Shown one piece after another: positions 19,710 to 28,963 of a stretch of 64,000 nt of DNA. The translations under genes and the position numbers were made by a program. Where the stretch lies: assembly GCF_003028855.1 (NCBI RefSeq), contig NZ_CP028324.1, positions 3,472,001 through 3,536,000 on the forward strand. Direction: 5' to 3'. Origin of the DNA: Pseudoduganella armeniaca (GTDB lineage: Bacteria; Pseudomonadota; Gammaproteobacteria; Burkholderiales; Burkholderiaceae_D). The first letter of the stretch is position 1. The number at the start of each line of letters is the position of its first letter. The notes beneath the pieces are model-generated. The model was not told the DNA's origin. It ran no database searches and was given only the letters and a program-made list of their open reading frames with translations.

Positions 19710-19964
19710 GGCATACCTCTGGGCGAAGGCGCAGATTATAGCGGTGTGCGCGGGGCGTGTCATGGGGCGACAAGGCCCCTCTGCTGAAGCAGGCGGACAA
19801 TTCTTTCTTGCAAAAAATTTCCTGCTCATGTGTAATACGCGATTTACGTATATTTCTTGCAACAATGGCGTCCCGCATGCTGGGAACCCGCGTCGTGCCG
19901 CTGGCCAGCGCGCTCTCCGGCCGATGGACCCAGGCCACGCGCCTGCTGCGCCAGACACTTGACT

Positions 19965-20927
19965 ATGCATTATCTTAAAAACCTCCTATTGCTCACCGCC
20001 GGCCTGGCCGCGTCAACCGCACAGGCCGGCGTGACCGGCAGCGCCTACACGAATTTTGGGGCGGATCTCGTCGCGCCGATTTTCCCTGTCAATGGCACGA
20101 TCGCGCTGTATCGCAACAAGACCGACACGACGCCATTTGCCGTGCAACGCGGCAATCCCGCGGTCTTCCTCGACAATCGGATAAACGATTGCGTGCGATT
20201 CCCGGCAGACGGCTGGGTGCGCTGTTCGTTGCACGGCAATACCGGCTGGGTACGGCGCAATACGTTCCGCTCCGGCGCCGAGATGACGCCCGCGAGCGAC
20301 TGGCCGTTCCGCTACTGGCTCACGGTCGCGTCCGATGGCCGGGGCGCGGAAGAGAGCAGTGCCGTCGAGGACGCAGTGCCGCGTAACCCTTACCTCGTGC
20401 AGGCAAAAGCCTACCCGCATGTCTACTTCCTGGTCCGCTTCGATACGGCCGGCAATGCGATCGGCCCGAAGAGCGGCAAGCCGACCGGTGAGCGCGCCTT
20501 CATTGTCGACGGCGCCGTCTACCTGGCGCCGAGCGACCCTGCCAAGCGGAACGGCGCCACATGGCTGTTCCTGAACTATTATCACGACAACCCCGTCGCG
20601 CTGTGCCCAGGGCGCGAGCCGCTCAGTTGCCTGGCGGTCGTCAATCTTGCCGGGCCATGGCCCGGCCTGCGCAAGCTGTTCGGGGAACCGTCGGCACCCT
20701 ACGCGGACCCGGAAGGGAAATGGGCCTTCCGGGGTGCGACGGAAGTCGCGTTTGCACGGCACGCGGACCCCGCCCAGCCCTTGCTGTACCGGGTGACGGA
20801 CGATGTGTGGATGCCGGGCGACAACGAAGACGACAGCGCGGCAGGGCGTCAACGGCGCCGGGCCCGGCCTTTCTGCATTGCCGATTGTTCCGGCGTCGAT
20901 GCTCAGCGAGCACCGCGCGCCTGGTGA
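19965..20927 (+). CDS. Secreted hypothetical protein with SH3-like N-terminal domain
   Basis: The ATG at 19965 begins MHYLKNLLLLTAGLAASTAQA, a clear signal peptide. The next part (FPVNGTIALYRNKTD ... DGWVRCSLHGNTGWVRRNTF) looks like a bacterial SH3 domain. The middle contains three to four cysteines (NPVALCPGREPLSCLAVV). The C-terminal tail is arginine-rich and of lower quality (RQRRRARPFC), which may mark a frameshift near 20840 or a natural tail. No enzyme motif is seen and the function is unknown. There is no strong ribosome site. Confidence 0.7.
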   Translation: MHYLKNLLLLTAGLAASTAQAGVTGSAYTNFGADLVAPIFPVNGTIALYRNKTDTTPFAVQRGNPAVFLDNRINDCVRFPADGWVRCSLHGNTGWVRRNTFRSGAEMTPASDWPFRYWLTVASDGRGAEESSAVEDAVPRNPYLVQAKAYPHVYFLVRFDTAGNAIGPKSGKPTGERAFIVDGAVYLAPSDPAKRNGATWLFLNYYHDNPVALCPGREPLSCLAVVNLAGPWPGLRKLFGEPSAPYADPEGKWAFRGATEVAFARHADPAQPLLYRVTDDVWMPGDNEDDSAAGRQRRRARPFCIADCSGVDAQRAPRAW

Positions 20928-21073
20928 GTGTTGCCGGTATGGCTAGGCGCCACGCGGCGGCGCTGTGCTGCTGATCCCGGTTCGAACGACTGCATCGTCC
21001 GCGCGCATCGGCGCGGCAGCAGCCGCTGTTGTTTTTGCGACGCACGCGCACGTCTCGCGCGCACGCCCGTGCG

Positions 21074-21087
21074 GTAACGTTTGTTAC
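21074..21087. promoter_or_regulatory. GTAAC-GTTT-GTTAC inverted repeat before the diguanylate cyclase gene
   Basis: A five-base inverted repeat with four-base spacer is followed by ACACTGAC. It sits 35-85 bases before the two possible starts of the GGDEF gene and could be part of its promoter or operator. Confidence 0.3.
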
Positions 21088-21160
21088 ACTGACGACTCTG
21101 CCCCGATCCCGCAGCCTTCCCATGCGCGGCCTTGCACCAGCCGGCGCTTCCAGTCTTTCG

Positions 21161-22843
21161 ATGAAACTTGAAAACAAGCTGAAGCTTTCCGCGGCGTGCG
21201 TGATTGCCGTGATGTCGCTGGTGGCGATCGGACCATACTTCCTTAACGCCCAGGTACGAGGGGTGATGAGCGAGCTGAAGCGCGCGTCGGCGGTCGAGCG
21301 GCAATATGCGACGATGTTGACGCTGTTGGCCGATGCCGAGGCGGCCGAACGGGGCTACGTCATCACCGGGCGCGCTGAATTCCTGCAGCCGTATAACGCC
21401 GCGGTTGGCCTGTTGCCCGCCCTGCGGACGAACCTGCGCGAGCGCCACACCGGCACGGCCGAGCGCATGGTGCTGGACCAGATCGAGACGCTGACCAGCA
21501 AGAAGCTGGACTACATGGCGCAGGTCGTCAAGACGCGTGACGAGCGCGGCTTCGAGGCAGCCCAGCAATTGGTCGATTCCGGCCGCGGCAAGACGTATAT
21601 GGACCAGCTGCGCAGCCTGATCGGGGAGCAGGTGTCCGATTACGCGCTGCACCGCGCCGACCTGCGCGAAACCCTGACGTCTTCCGCCGACCGGGCCGCC
21701 AGCCTGGCGAGCATCGCCACGCTGGCCGACATCGCCCTGATCATCGCCGTGCTGTTCGCTGCCAACCGCGGCCTGAGGCAGCGCCTGGCCGCGGAAAGCC
21801 GCGCCAACGAGGCGTCCGAACAGCTGCGTACGGCGGCGGCCGTGGCGGAGAAGCGCAACCTGCAACTGCTGGGCGGCGGCGACATGTTGCAGGCGCTGGA
21901 GCTGGCCGGCACGACGGACGAGAGCGCGGGCATCGTCGCGCGCTTCTTCCACCGTCTGCTGCCAGGCCTGTCCGGTTCGATCTACCTGTACCGCAATTCG
22001 CGCGATGTGCTGGAACGCAAGGCCAGCTGGGGCACGGCCGACGATGCCGAGTTTATCGAGCCGCTCGAATGCTGGGCGCTGCGCAAGGGCAGTGCGCACG
22101 ACGGCGGCCATGCGCATGCGCTGCAATGCGGCCACGCCGGCGCGTCCGATGCTGCGTTGCCACGGCTGTGCGTGCCCCTTGTCACGCAAGGTAATGTCAT
22201 CGGCTTCATCACGCTGCAGGGGACGGCGCTGGCGGCACCGGACAGCGCCGACGACCGCGCCTGGATCCTGCGGCTGGCCGAACAGGCCGCGTTGGCGCTC
22301 AGCAACGTCGAGTTGCGCGCCTCGCTGCGGCTGCAGTCGGTCATCGATCCGCTGACGCAGCTGTACAACCGCCGCTACCTCGATGAGACCCTGAAACGCG
22401 AGCTGAACCGCGCGCAGCGCCGCGGCACGCCAGTGGCGGTGCTGATGATCGACCTGGATCACTTCAAGCGCGTCAACGATACATTCGGCCATGAAGGCGG
22501 CGACTTGCTGCTGCGCAGCGTTGCCAACATACTCAAGCAATCGGTGCGGGCCTGCGACGTGGCGTGTCGTTATGGCGGCGAGGAGCTGATCGTGCTGATG
22601 CCGGACTGCGGCCTGGACAGCGCGGCCGAGCGCGCCGAGGCGATCCGTGCCGCCATTGCCGGGCTACACCTGTCATATAACGCGCAGGTGTTGACGGCAA
22701 CGGCATCGTTGGGCGTCGCGGCCTATCCCGCCTGCGGGGGCGGACCCGAGCTGCTGGTACAGGAAGCGGACGCGGCCCTATATGCCGCCAAGCGCGACGG
22801 TCGCAATCGCGTGGTGGTGGCCGGTACCGGCGCCGTCGACTGA
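21161..22843 (+). CDS. CHASE3-GAF-GGDEF diguanylate cyclase (membrane sensor)
   Basis: With the start at 21161 (MKLENKLK) the protein has 560 residues; ATG 21122 would add 13. Membrane segment one is at about 8-30. A CHASE3-type periplasmic sensor (LADAEAAERGYVITGRAEFLQPY) follows to about 175, then membrane segment two at about 180-205, a GAF domain and a C-terminal GGDEF domain. GGEEL (about residue 472) is an active-site form. RxxD (RACD) five residues earlier is the inhibitory I-site, so feedback inhibition by c-di-GMP is expected. DPLTQLYNRRYLDETL starts the catalytic domain. The external signal is unknown. Confidence 0.9.
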   Translation: MKLENKLKLSAACVIAVMSLVAIGPYFLNAQVRGVMSELKRASAVERQYATMLTLLADAEAAERGYVITGRAEFLQPYNAAVGLLPALRTNLRERHTGTAERMVLDQIETLTSKKLDYMAQVVKTRDERGFEAAQQLVDSGRGKTYMDQLRSLIGEQVSDYALHRADLRETLTSSADRAASLASIATLADIALIIAVLFAANRGLRQRLAAESRANEASEQLRTAAAVAEKRNLQLLGGGDMLQALELAGTTDESAGIVARFFHRLLPGLSGSIYLYRNSRDVLERKASWGTADDAEFIEPLECWALRKGSAHDGGHAHALQCGHAGASDAALPRLCVPLVTQGNVIGFITLQGTALAAPDSADDRAWILRLAEQAALALSNVELRASLRLQSVIDPLTQLYNRRYLDETLKRELNRAQRRGTPVAVLMIDLDHFKRVNDTFGHEGGDLLLRSVANILKQSVRACDVACRYGGEELIVLMPDCGLDSAAERAEAIRAAIAGLHLSYNAQVLTATASLGVAAYPACGGGPELLVQEADAALYAAKRDGRNRVVVAGTGAVD

Positions 22844-22858
22844 GCGACGGCCCTGCCG

Positions 22859-23119
22859 CTACCAGCCTGGCGTGGCGCTGTCGCCATCGCCGTCCTCGCC
22901 GAGCACGTCGCCCTCCCACGGCACCACGCCCAACAAGGTGTCGCGGCGCAGGCGCAGGCGCGCGTGCGGCGCACGGATGCCGGAGGCCATCCCCCAGGCG
23001 GCTGCCCAGCGCAAAGCACGATCCGTCACACTGCCAAACGGCCGTTGCTCGGACGCACGCTCCAACGCGCGCGACATTCTTTGCATGGCATACAGCTTCT
23101 TCGACGATACATTGACCAT
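22859..23119 (-). CDS. Hypothetical small protein, 86 residues
   Basis: The reading from ATG 23119 (MVNVSSKKLYAMQRM) is basic and alanine/arginine-rich in the middle, with an acidic end (VLGEDGDGDS). No family, signal peptide or membrane segment is recognised. It is convergent with the diguanylate cyclase gene and leaves only 15 bases between stops. It is supported mainly by position and by a plausible N-terminus, so coding status is uncertain. Confidence 0.45.
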   Translation of the reverse strand: MVNVSSKKLYAMQRMSRALERASEQRPFGSVTDRALRWAAAWGMASGIRAPHARLRLRRDTLLGVVPWEGDVLGEDGDGDSATPGW

Positions 23120-23214
23120 GGCGCCACCATAGCCGGGCTGCCGGCTTGTCAGTGTGACGCACATAACCGTTCGAGCGAATTACCGAGCGGCGACAGCGAC
23201 GCCTCCGGCCCGGT

Positions 23215-23769
23215 TCATCTCGGCGCGAAAAGCTGGTACCAGAACAACGCGGTTTCGTGCGCCAGGCCGGGCAAGGCTGCGTACAGCAGGCGATCGGCGC
23301 CACCCAGCTGCAGGCCCTGGCGCGCATAGAAGCGGCAGGCCGGCACATTGGTCGACTGCGTTTCCAGCCGCAGGCCCGCCAGGCCGGCGGCGCGTGCCCA
23401 GTCGCGCGCGCCATCCAGCAGCGCGCGCCCGATGCCGAGTCCGCGACTGGCGCGGTCCACTGCGATGTCGTCGACCAGCGCCAACCCCGTCCAGTCGCGG
23501 CTGAGCAGCACATAGCCAAGTACCGTCGTGCTGCCGCCGTCCACGGCTGCGGGCGAATGCGCCACCAGCAGCACGCCGTCCGGCTCTGGCACGAGGTCAT
23601 CGCCGCCGCCATAGTCCTTGCGATAGGGCGCGACCGCGACGGTCGCAGCAATGTCGTTGCCGCTGAACGGCGGCACTGCCACGGCCGTCACGTCGAATGA
23701 GAAGTCGCAGTACGCCAGTGCGTTGGCGTCCAGGCGCGGCAGCGATGCAATCACGTAGGGTGGTGGCAT
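23215..23769 (-). CDS. GNAT acetyltransferase, streptothricin-acetyltransferase-like
   Basis: This 184-residue GNAT protein contains VDDIAVDRASRGLGIGRALLD (acetyl-CoA loop with RGLGIG). LRLETQSTNVPACRFYARQGL and a final ETALFWYQLF complete the pattern. That layout, with the LETQ.NN.ACRFY motif and terminal FWY, is found in streptothricin acetyltransferases of the SatA type. A resistance role is therefore possible but only inferred; many such homologues act on other amines. ATG 23769 was chosen at the start of MPPPYVIASLP. Confidence 0.82.
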   Translation of the reverse strand: MPPPYVIASLPRLDANALAYCDFSFDVTAVAVPPFSGNDIAATVAVAPYRKDYGGGDDLVPEPDGVLLVAHSPAAVDGGSTTVLGYVLLSRDWTGLALVDDIAVDRASRGLGIGRALLDGARDWARAAGLAGLRLETQSTNVPACRFYARQGLQLGGADRLLYAALPGLAHETALFWYQLFAPR

Positions 23770-23830
23770 GGTACTGGCGGTATCAAAAAGCGCCAGCGTA
23801 GCATGCCCTGCAGCGCAGTCAAGGCCGTGC

Positions 23831-24589
23831 TCAGGCCCGTGGCCGGTAATACAGCACGGCGGCGCCTTTTTCGCAGGCCGGCTGGTGCTGCTCCAGCTCC
23901 GGGTACTCCTCGGCCCAGCGGTCCAGGATCGCTTGCTCGTCCGGCCGCCCCGCATCGTCCAGGAACACCGCGGCGCCGGGTGTCAGCCGGGCGAACAGTG
24001 CCGGGCCCGCCGGGTAGCGTGCCAACGCGCGCGTGGCTTGCGGCGGGCCGTCGATCGCGATCATGTCGATCCGCAGGGTGTCCGGCAGGGCCTGCGCGCT
24101 GTACCACGGCCAGGTCGCATTGCCGAAATCCTGCGCTTGCAGCGGCGCGTCCAGCACGACGGCCCAGTCCGACAGCCCATGGCGGGCCAGCTGCCGGCGC
24201 GTTTCGGCCGCATAGTGCGGTTCGTGTTCCAGGCTGTACAGCTTGCCGGCACCGTTCAATTGCAGGCAGCGGGCCAGCACCACGGTGGACGTGCCGCTGC
24301 TGCATTCGACGATGACGCGCGGCTGCTCGGCCAGCGCATGCCGTGCCAGCATCAGCAGGAAATCCGGCGACGCGGCCCAGCCGCGGGTATCGGGCAGGCT
24401 GTGCGTCAGGCCAAGGTCCGTGTACAGGCCTTGCAAGGCTTCGAGCTGGCGGAACAGGCCGGCGTTGTCGCGCTGCGAGCGATCGCGCACGTCGTGCAGC
24501 AGCAGGTGGATCAGGCGTACCTTGTGCAGGGTGTAGCCGCACAGCAGCAGCGTCGCCGCCAGGAACAGGACTGAGGTCAGCGGGAACAT
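23831..24589 (-). CDS. Membrane-anchored class I SAM methyltransferase in the PEP-CTERM cluster
   Basis: This 252-residue protein has an N-terminal membrane segment (FPLTSVLFLAATLLLCGY, residues 2-19). The Methyltransf_24-like Rossmann domain follows, with VIVECSSGTSTVVLARCL as motif I, LYSLEHE as the acidic motif, and IDMIAIDGPP as the post-motif. This subgroup is common in polysaccharide clusters and may methylate sugars, but the substrate is not shown. It overlaps the preceding kinase gene by 13 bases and has GGAGG five bases before its ATG, so it belongs to the same operon. Confidence 0.82.
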   Translation of the reverse strand: MFPLTSVLFLAATLLLCGYTLHKVRLIHLLLHDVRDRSQRDNAGLFRQLEALQGLYTDLGLTHSLPDTRGWAASPDFLLMLARHALAEQPRVIVECSSGTSTVVLARCLQLNGAGKLYSLEHEPHYAAETRRQLARHGLSDWAVVLDAPLQAQDFGNATWPWYSAQALPDTLRIDMIAIDGPPQATRALARYPAGPALFARLTPGAAVFLDDAGRPDEQAILDRWAEEYPELEQHQPACEKGAAVLYYRPRA

Positions 24590-25371
24590 GGAGCCTCCTG
24601 GTCGTAGTAACCGTAATAGCCGGCACCGCTGAAGCTGGCCGTCTTGTTGTAGATCAGGTTGACGTTCGGGCAGCTTTCGAGTTGCCGCAGCGCCTCACGC
24701 ACGGCGCTGTGGGTGGTGCGCTCGGCTTCCACCACCAGCACGACCTGGCCCATCTGGGCGGCCAGCACGCTGGCCTCCGTGGTGATCAACAGCGGCGGCG
24801 AGTCGAAGATGACGATGCGGTCGGGGTAGCGGTTGGCGATGTCCTCCAGCAGCCGCGTCATGCCGCGGCTGGCCAGCAATTCCGTCGCATGCCGCGTGCG
24901 CCGGCCCGCCGGCAGGATGCTGAGGGCCGGCACATTGGTGCGCAGGATGACGTCGGAAAGGTCCAGCTTGTCTTCGAGCAGGACATCCATCAAGCCGACC
25001 CGGGGCGCCAGGCCCAGCGCGGCCAGCAGCGACGGCCGGGCCACGTCGGCATCGACCAGCAGGACCGTGGTGTCGCGCTCCATCGCCATGCTCATCGCCA
25101 GGTTGATCGCACAGTAGGTCTTGCCTTCACCGGGCAGCGCGCTGGTCACGACGATCAGGTTGCTGTGCCGCACGGGCTGGCCGTCCGCCGCCCGCGTGCT
25201 GCGCAGCAGCGGCCGCTTGATGATACGAAAATCCTCGGCCACGCCGGTGCGGGCGCCGTCGTGCGTCACCATGCCGAGGCGCTGCAGGCGTGCCAGGTCG
25301 ATCTCGGCGAAACGGCCTTCGGGGCCGGTCAGGACGGGTTCCATGCGCTGGATATTGTCGATCGGCATCAT
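24577..25371 (-). CDS. XrtA-associated tyrosine autokinase (BY-kinase)
   Basis: This is a cytoplasmic bacterial tyrosine kinase that pairs with the chain-length determinant encoded just upstream. Walker A is SALPGEGKT (about residues 80-88), Walker A' is VLLVDADVARPS, and Walker B is IVIFDSPPLL. The C-terminal tyrosine cluster GYYGYYDQE is the usual autophosphorylation site. Length is 264 residues. The N-terminal MVTHDGARTGVAEDFRIIKRPLL region is as in the TIGR-type exosortase kinases. The gap to the upstream gene is 10 bases. Confidence 0.9.
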   Translation of the reverse strand: MMPIDNIQRMEPVLTGPEGRFAEIDLARLQRLGMVTHDGARTGVAEDFRIIKRPLLRSTRAADGQPVRHSNLIVVTSALPGEGKTYCAINLAMSMAMERDTTVLLVDADVARPSLLAALGLAPRVGLMDVLLEDKLDLSDVILRTNVPALSILPAGRRTRHATELLASRGMTRLLEDIANRYPDRIVIFDSPPLLITTEASVLAAQMGQVVLVVEAERTTHSAVREALRQLESCPNVNLIYNKTASFSGAGYYGYYDQEAPCSR

Positions 25372-25381
25372 GTGTGCCTCG

Positions 25382-26911
25382 TTAGGAGTGAAGAAGCGCC
25401 ATCGCCATCACGCCGCCGTATGACGCGACCAGGCAGGCGACCCCGGCGCTGAAGCCGATCCGGCCGCGCCGGCGCCGGCGCAGCTGCGCATCCGTCCAGT
25501 TCATGGCCACGGTGCCCAGCACGCGCAGGCCGGTGGCCTCGCGCAACTCGTGCGGGCTCAGGTAGGTTGGCCGCACCTGGCTGATCAGCAAGGCGAAGGC
25601 GGCGCCGGTCAGCACCGCCACGGCCAGCACCGCGCTGTACAACAGCGGCCGGTTCGGCCCCGTCGGGCGCAACGGCAAGGTCGGTGGATCGATGATGCGA
25701 AAACTCATGATCTCCGTCGTGGTACTGAGGTCGCCGGACAGCTTGGCGGCCTCGCGGCGGCTGATCAGCTTTTCGTAGTTGTCCTTGTTGACCTGGTAAT
25801 CGCGGTTCAGCTGGGCCAGCTGCGACTCCACTTCGGGAACCGCCTTGCTTTTTTCCAGCAGGGTGTCGTGGCGCGCCTGCATCTCCGCCACGCGCGCCTT
25901 GACGGCCGCCACGCGCGCGTCGGCTTCGGCCAGCGCCACCTTCAGCTGCTGCAGCATCGGGCTGTAGTTCTTGCCGGGATCGGCGGAGACGATATGCTTC
26001 TTCGCTTCCTGCACCTTGCGCTCCTGCAGCAGGGCGATCAGCCGGCGCGTGGAGATGATGTCGGGGTGGGCTTCCGTGTATTGCAGCAGCAGGGCGTCGA
26101 GCGACTTGTTGAGCGCGCTGATGCGGCCATCCAGCTCGGGATTGTCGATCGCTGCCGGGTCCGGCTCGGCGCCAAGGATCGGTTCATCGCCCGCTGCCTG
26201 GGCGCTGATCGCGTTGCGCGCCTGCTCCGCCTCCACCAGTTCCAGCCTGGCATTGTTCAGCGTATCCGACGACATCAGCAACTGCGCACCGTAGTCGATG
26301 CCCTGGCGCGGCAGCAGGAAGCTGTTCTTCAGCTTGAATTCCTTGACCGAGTTCTCCGCCGCCACCAGCTTTTCCTCGTAGGCGCGGATCTGGTCATCGA
26401 TGAACTGCACGGCCTTTTCCGACTCGCCGCGCTTGCCCTTGAAGCTGCCTTCGACAAAGATCGTCAGCAGCGACTGCACCACGTCGCGCACCAGGCGGGG
26501 ATTGCTGTGGCTGTAGCTGATGGTGTAAATGTCGTAGGTGCTGGTCCCGCCGATGCGGATTTTCTGCATCAGCTCGTCCACCTGCTTCTCGTGCTCGCGT
26601 GGCGTGCGTGCCGCGATGTCGAGGTCGACCATCCGGATCACCCGCTCCACGTTCGGCCGGCTCAGCAGCGTGCGGCTCATGATGGCCACCTGCTGCTCGA
26701 CGTTGGGTACCGTCGTCATGCCCGCCAGCAGCGGTTTCAGGATGCTCTGGGTATCGACGTAGACCCGGGCCGTGGTCTGGTAATCGTCCGGCAGGGTATA
26801 GACGCGCAGCCACCCCAGCGCCGCCACCAGCCACATCACGGCGACACCCCACCAGCGGTATTTCCAGATCCCTTTCAGGCCGGATTGCAGCTGGGCGATG
26901 ATTTCTTCCAT
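25382..26911 (-). CDS. XrtA system polysaccharide chain-length determinant (Wzz-like)
   Basis: This inner-membrane polysaccharide copolymerase sets chain length of exported glycan in the PEP-CTERM system. From ATG 26911 (GGAGA 12 bases upstream) it has 509 residues. Membrane segment one is at about 22-42 (WWGVAVMWLVAALGWL). A large periplasmic coiled-coil region with TTARVYVDTQSILKPLL lies between, and a second membrane segment follows near 430-450. A third hydrophobic stretch lies at the C-terminus. TLPLRPTGPNRPLL before the second segment is the proline-rich Wzz motif. It is first in the operon with the kinase and methyltransferase. Confidence 0.9.
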   Translation of the reverse strand: MEEIIAQLQSGLKGIWKYRWWGVAVMWLVAALGWLRVYTLPDDYQTTARVYVDTQSILKPLLAGMTTVPNVEQQVAIMSRTLLSRPNVERVIRMVDLDIAARTPREHEKQVDELMQKIRIGGTSTYDIYTISYSHSNPRLVRDVVQSLLTIFVEGSFKGKRGESEKAVQFIDDQIRAYEEKLVAAENSVKEFKLKNSFLLPRQGIDYGAQLLMSSDTLNNARLELVEAEQARNAISAQAAGDEPILGAEPDPAAIDNPELDGRISALNKSLDALLLQYTEAHPDIISTRRLIALLQERKVQEAKKHIVSADPGKNYSPMLQQLKVALAEADARVAAVKARVAEMQARHDTLLEKSKAVPEVESQLAQLNRDYQVNKDNYEKLISRREAAKLSGDLSTTTEIMSFRIIDPPTLPLRPTGPNRPLLYSAVLAVAVLTGAAFALLISQVRPTYLSPHELREATGLRVLGTVAMNWTDAQLRRRRRGRIGFSAGVACLVASYGGVMAMALLHS

Positions 26912-27049
26912 TGGGGATTCTCCGGGAACGCAACCTGTCCGAGTCCGATTATATGGCTGGGGTGCGGCACCTCGGCGGGAAGTCGAAGGGCGGTTGAGAG
27001 GCGTCAAAAACGGCGCACCGTCAAGTTTTCCGACGGTGCGCCGCCCACC

Positions 27050-27994
27050 TCAGAACTTGCGGCGACGGCTGACGAGCGACATGCTCAACAAGCCGGCGGC
27101 GACGATCGCCAGCGTGGCCGGCTCCGGCACTTCCTGCTGCAGTGCGTTGGCCAGCGTGTTGTGCTGGATCGTGATCTGGTACGTCGTGCCGGCCGCCAGC
27201 AGCGGCGTGGTGCTGGTGAAGGAGAACACCTGGCCGATCGCGTTATATTGCAGCAGGCCCGGATCGCCATCGGTACGGCTGACCGATGCCGAGCCGTTGA
27301 TTTCGCTCGGCGCGAACGTAAACACCGACGTGTTCGTGGCCAGGTCGACGATATTGATGTTCCACGACAGGCGGGCATTCGCGTTCGACGTGGCGCCGGC
27401 GCCGGCCGAGACGAAGGCCGCCGTGTACGGGGTGGCATCGAACGACACCGTCATCGTGTCGGACTGGCCGAGCGTGAACGAGAAGGTGGTCGACGTGCCC
27501 ACGTCGGAGTTGCCGGACGCCGTCTGCATGTTCAGCGACGTCGAGGCATCGGCCCGGGTGGTGGCGTGGGCGCCGGCGGGCACGCCGCCGATGGTGATCG
27601 CGGAACCGATCTGGCGCTGGTCGGCGTAGCCGAAATTGCCCGGCACCGGCGGTGGATTGCCGAAGCGGGTGAAGTTGTTCTCGCCAAGGGCCGGGCAGGG
27701 CACGCCGACGCACTGGTGCGCCACGTCCGGCTGCACGCCCGACAGGATCGGGCGCGAATCGGCCGCGTTGGCGAAGATGCCGTTCAGCGAGGCCGTCGCG
27801 TGCGCATCGTTGGTCCCGGTCAGCGTGGCGAAATCGCCGGCGCTGTAGGCGGCGCCGCTCGCGTGCAGCAGCCGGAAGTTGTTAATGTCCAGAATGGCCG
27901 TCGCAAACGTGTCCGCGCGTGCGCTGCCCATGGCAGCGATACCCAGCGTCGCGGCGGCTGCCGTGACCAGAAGACCTTTGCTGATGATGTTCAT
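27050..27994 (-). CDS. PEP-CTERM sorting domain protein
   Basis: This is an exported protein with a signal peptide (residues 1-27, ending ARADT) and a long serine/threonine/alanine-rich central part. The C-terminus is VPEPATLAIVAAGLLSMSLVSRRRKF-like: the VPEP motif, a hydrophobic segment and a basic tail, the recognition signal for exosortase. Only two cysteines are visible (QCVGVPC). The surface role, likely related to exopolysaccharide or biofilm, is inferred from family context. A sigma-54-type promoter lies at 28055-28069. Exosortase itself is not in this window. Confidence 0.93.
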   Translation of the reverse strand: MNIISKGLLVTAAAATLGIAAMGSARADTFATAILDINNFRLLHASGAAYSAGDFATLTGTNDAHATASLNGIFANAADSRPILSGVQPDVAHQCVGVPCPALGENNFTRFGNPPPVPGNFGYADQRQIGSAITIGGVPAGAHATTRADASTSLNMQTASGNSDVGTSTTFSFTLGQSDTMTVSFDATPYTAAFVSAGAGATSNANARLSWNINIVDLATNTSVFTFAPSEINGSASVSRTDGDPGLLQYNAIGQVFSFTSTTPLLAAGTTYQITIQHNTLANALQQEVPEPATLAIVAAGLLSMSLVSRRRKF

Positions 27995-28054
27995 GGCGTC
28001 CTACTCCTTGGTGGTGGTTACGGCCCCAGTGTCTGTGCCGACGCCTCCTGTTCA

Positions 28055-28069
28055 GCAGCATTCGTGCCA
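28055..28069 (-). promoter_or_regulatory. Sigma-54-type promoter for the PEP-CTERM gene
   Basis: On the minus strand TGGCAC-GAATG-CTGC matches TGGCAC-N5-TTGC with a single change, with GG and GC at the required -24/-12 spacing. The start codon follows about 60 bases downstream. PEP-CTERM genes are known in other proteobacteria to be driven by sigma-54 with the PrsK/PrsR system, which fits. Confidence 0.7.
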
Positions 28070-28212
28070 CCTGCGGGATTGCCATGTAATCAAGGACTTA
28101 CGGATGGGCTGGCGCGCCTGTGGCCAAAAATGAAAAAAAGTCCGACGCGAGCGGAACTTTGCCTGTCGACAGCGGTCTGATGTGCATGACCTTCATCACA
28201 CCAGGAGACACC

Positions 28213-28962
28213 GTGCACCCACCGGACGACACCATCATCTCATTTGAAGCCGCGGCCAAGCTGCGCGACCTCGTCATACGCGAGCCGCAAGAAACGGCCG
28301 TGGCCTATACGCACCCCATCGATACGCAGGTCTTCCACATCCGCATGGCCAGCACGGCCGGCAAACGCGAGGCGGCCAGCCTGTTGCTGCGCAAGATGTA
28401 CGGCTGGCGCGGCTACGACGTGGATCCGGAAACGACGCACGCTCCCAACCGCATCACGCTATACGCCGAGACCGGCGGCGCCACCGTGGGCACCATGTCG
28501 CTGTGCCTGGACGACCCCAGCCTGGGCCTGCCGGCCGATGAAAACTTTCGCGACAAGCTGGACGAATTGCGGGCGCAGGGCAGGCTGCTGTGCGAGCCGT
28601 CCCGCCTGGCCATCGACAAGGACGTCAGCAAGCGCGTCTTTGCCGCGCTGATCCATATCTCCTACATCTACGCACACAATATCCACGGCTACAGCGATTA
28701 CATCATCGAGGTCAATCCACGCCACGTGATGTTCTACAAGCGCATGCTGGGCTTTCGCGATTTCGGCGGCGAGCGGCCCTGTTCGCGGGTCGGCGCGCCA
28801 GCCGTGCTGCTGCGGCTCGAGCTCGACTATATGGGGGAGCAGATCCAGCGCTTCGGCGGCCAGATGGAACAGGCGCCGGGCGAGCGCACCTTCTATCCGT
28901 ATTTCTTCCCGTTGCGCGACGAGCCCGGCATCACCGGCCGCCTGATCCAGGGCCGCGACTGA
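28213..28962 (+). CDS. PEP-CTERM/exosortase-associated acyltransferase (FeeM-like N-acyl amino acid synthase fold)
   Basis: This GNAT-fold N-acyl amino acid synthase-like protein has 249 residues from the GTG at 28213, which has AGGAG five bases upstream; in-frame ATGs at 28180 and 28186 lack a ribosome site. Family segments are VFHIRMASTAGKREAASLLLRKMYG, ATVGTMSLCLDDP, LCEPSRLAIDK and YIIEVNPRHVMFYKRMLGF. FeeM makes long-chain N-acyl-tyrosine from acyl-ACP. The substrate here is inferred. One base separates its stop from the next gene, a flavoenzyme of the 4-alkylphenol oxidase group. Confidence 0.85.
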   Translation: MHPPDDTIISFEAAAKLRDLVIREPQETAVAYTHPIDTQVFHIRMASTAGKREAASLLLRKMYGWRGYDVDPETTHAPNRITLYAETGGATVGTMSLCLDDPSLGLPADENFRDKLDELRAQGRLLCEPSRLAIDKDVSKRVFAALIHISYIYAHNIHGYSDYIIEVNPRHVMFYKRMLGFRDFGGERPCSRVGAPAVLLRLELDYMGEQIQRFGGQMEQAPGERTFYPYFFPLRDEPGITGRLIQGRD

Positions 28963-28963
28963 C

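Noticed and set aside
25550..28180. Plus-strand ORF of 876 residues
   Set aside because: It is a shadow of the chain-length determinant and PEP-CTERM genes on the minus strand, with no recognisable protein and no ribosome site.
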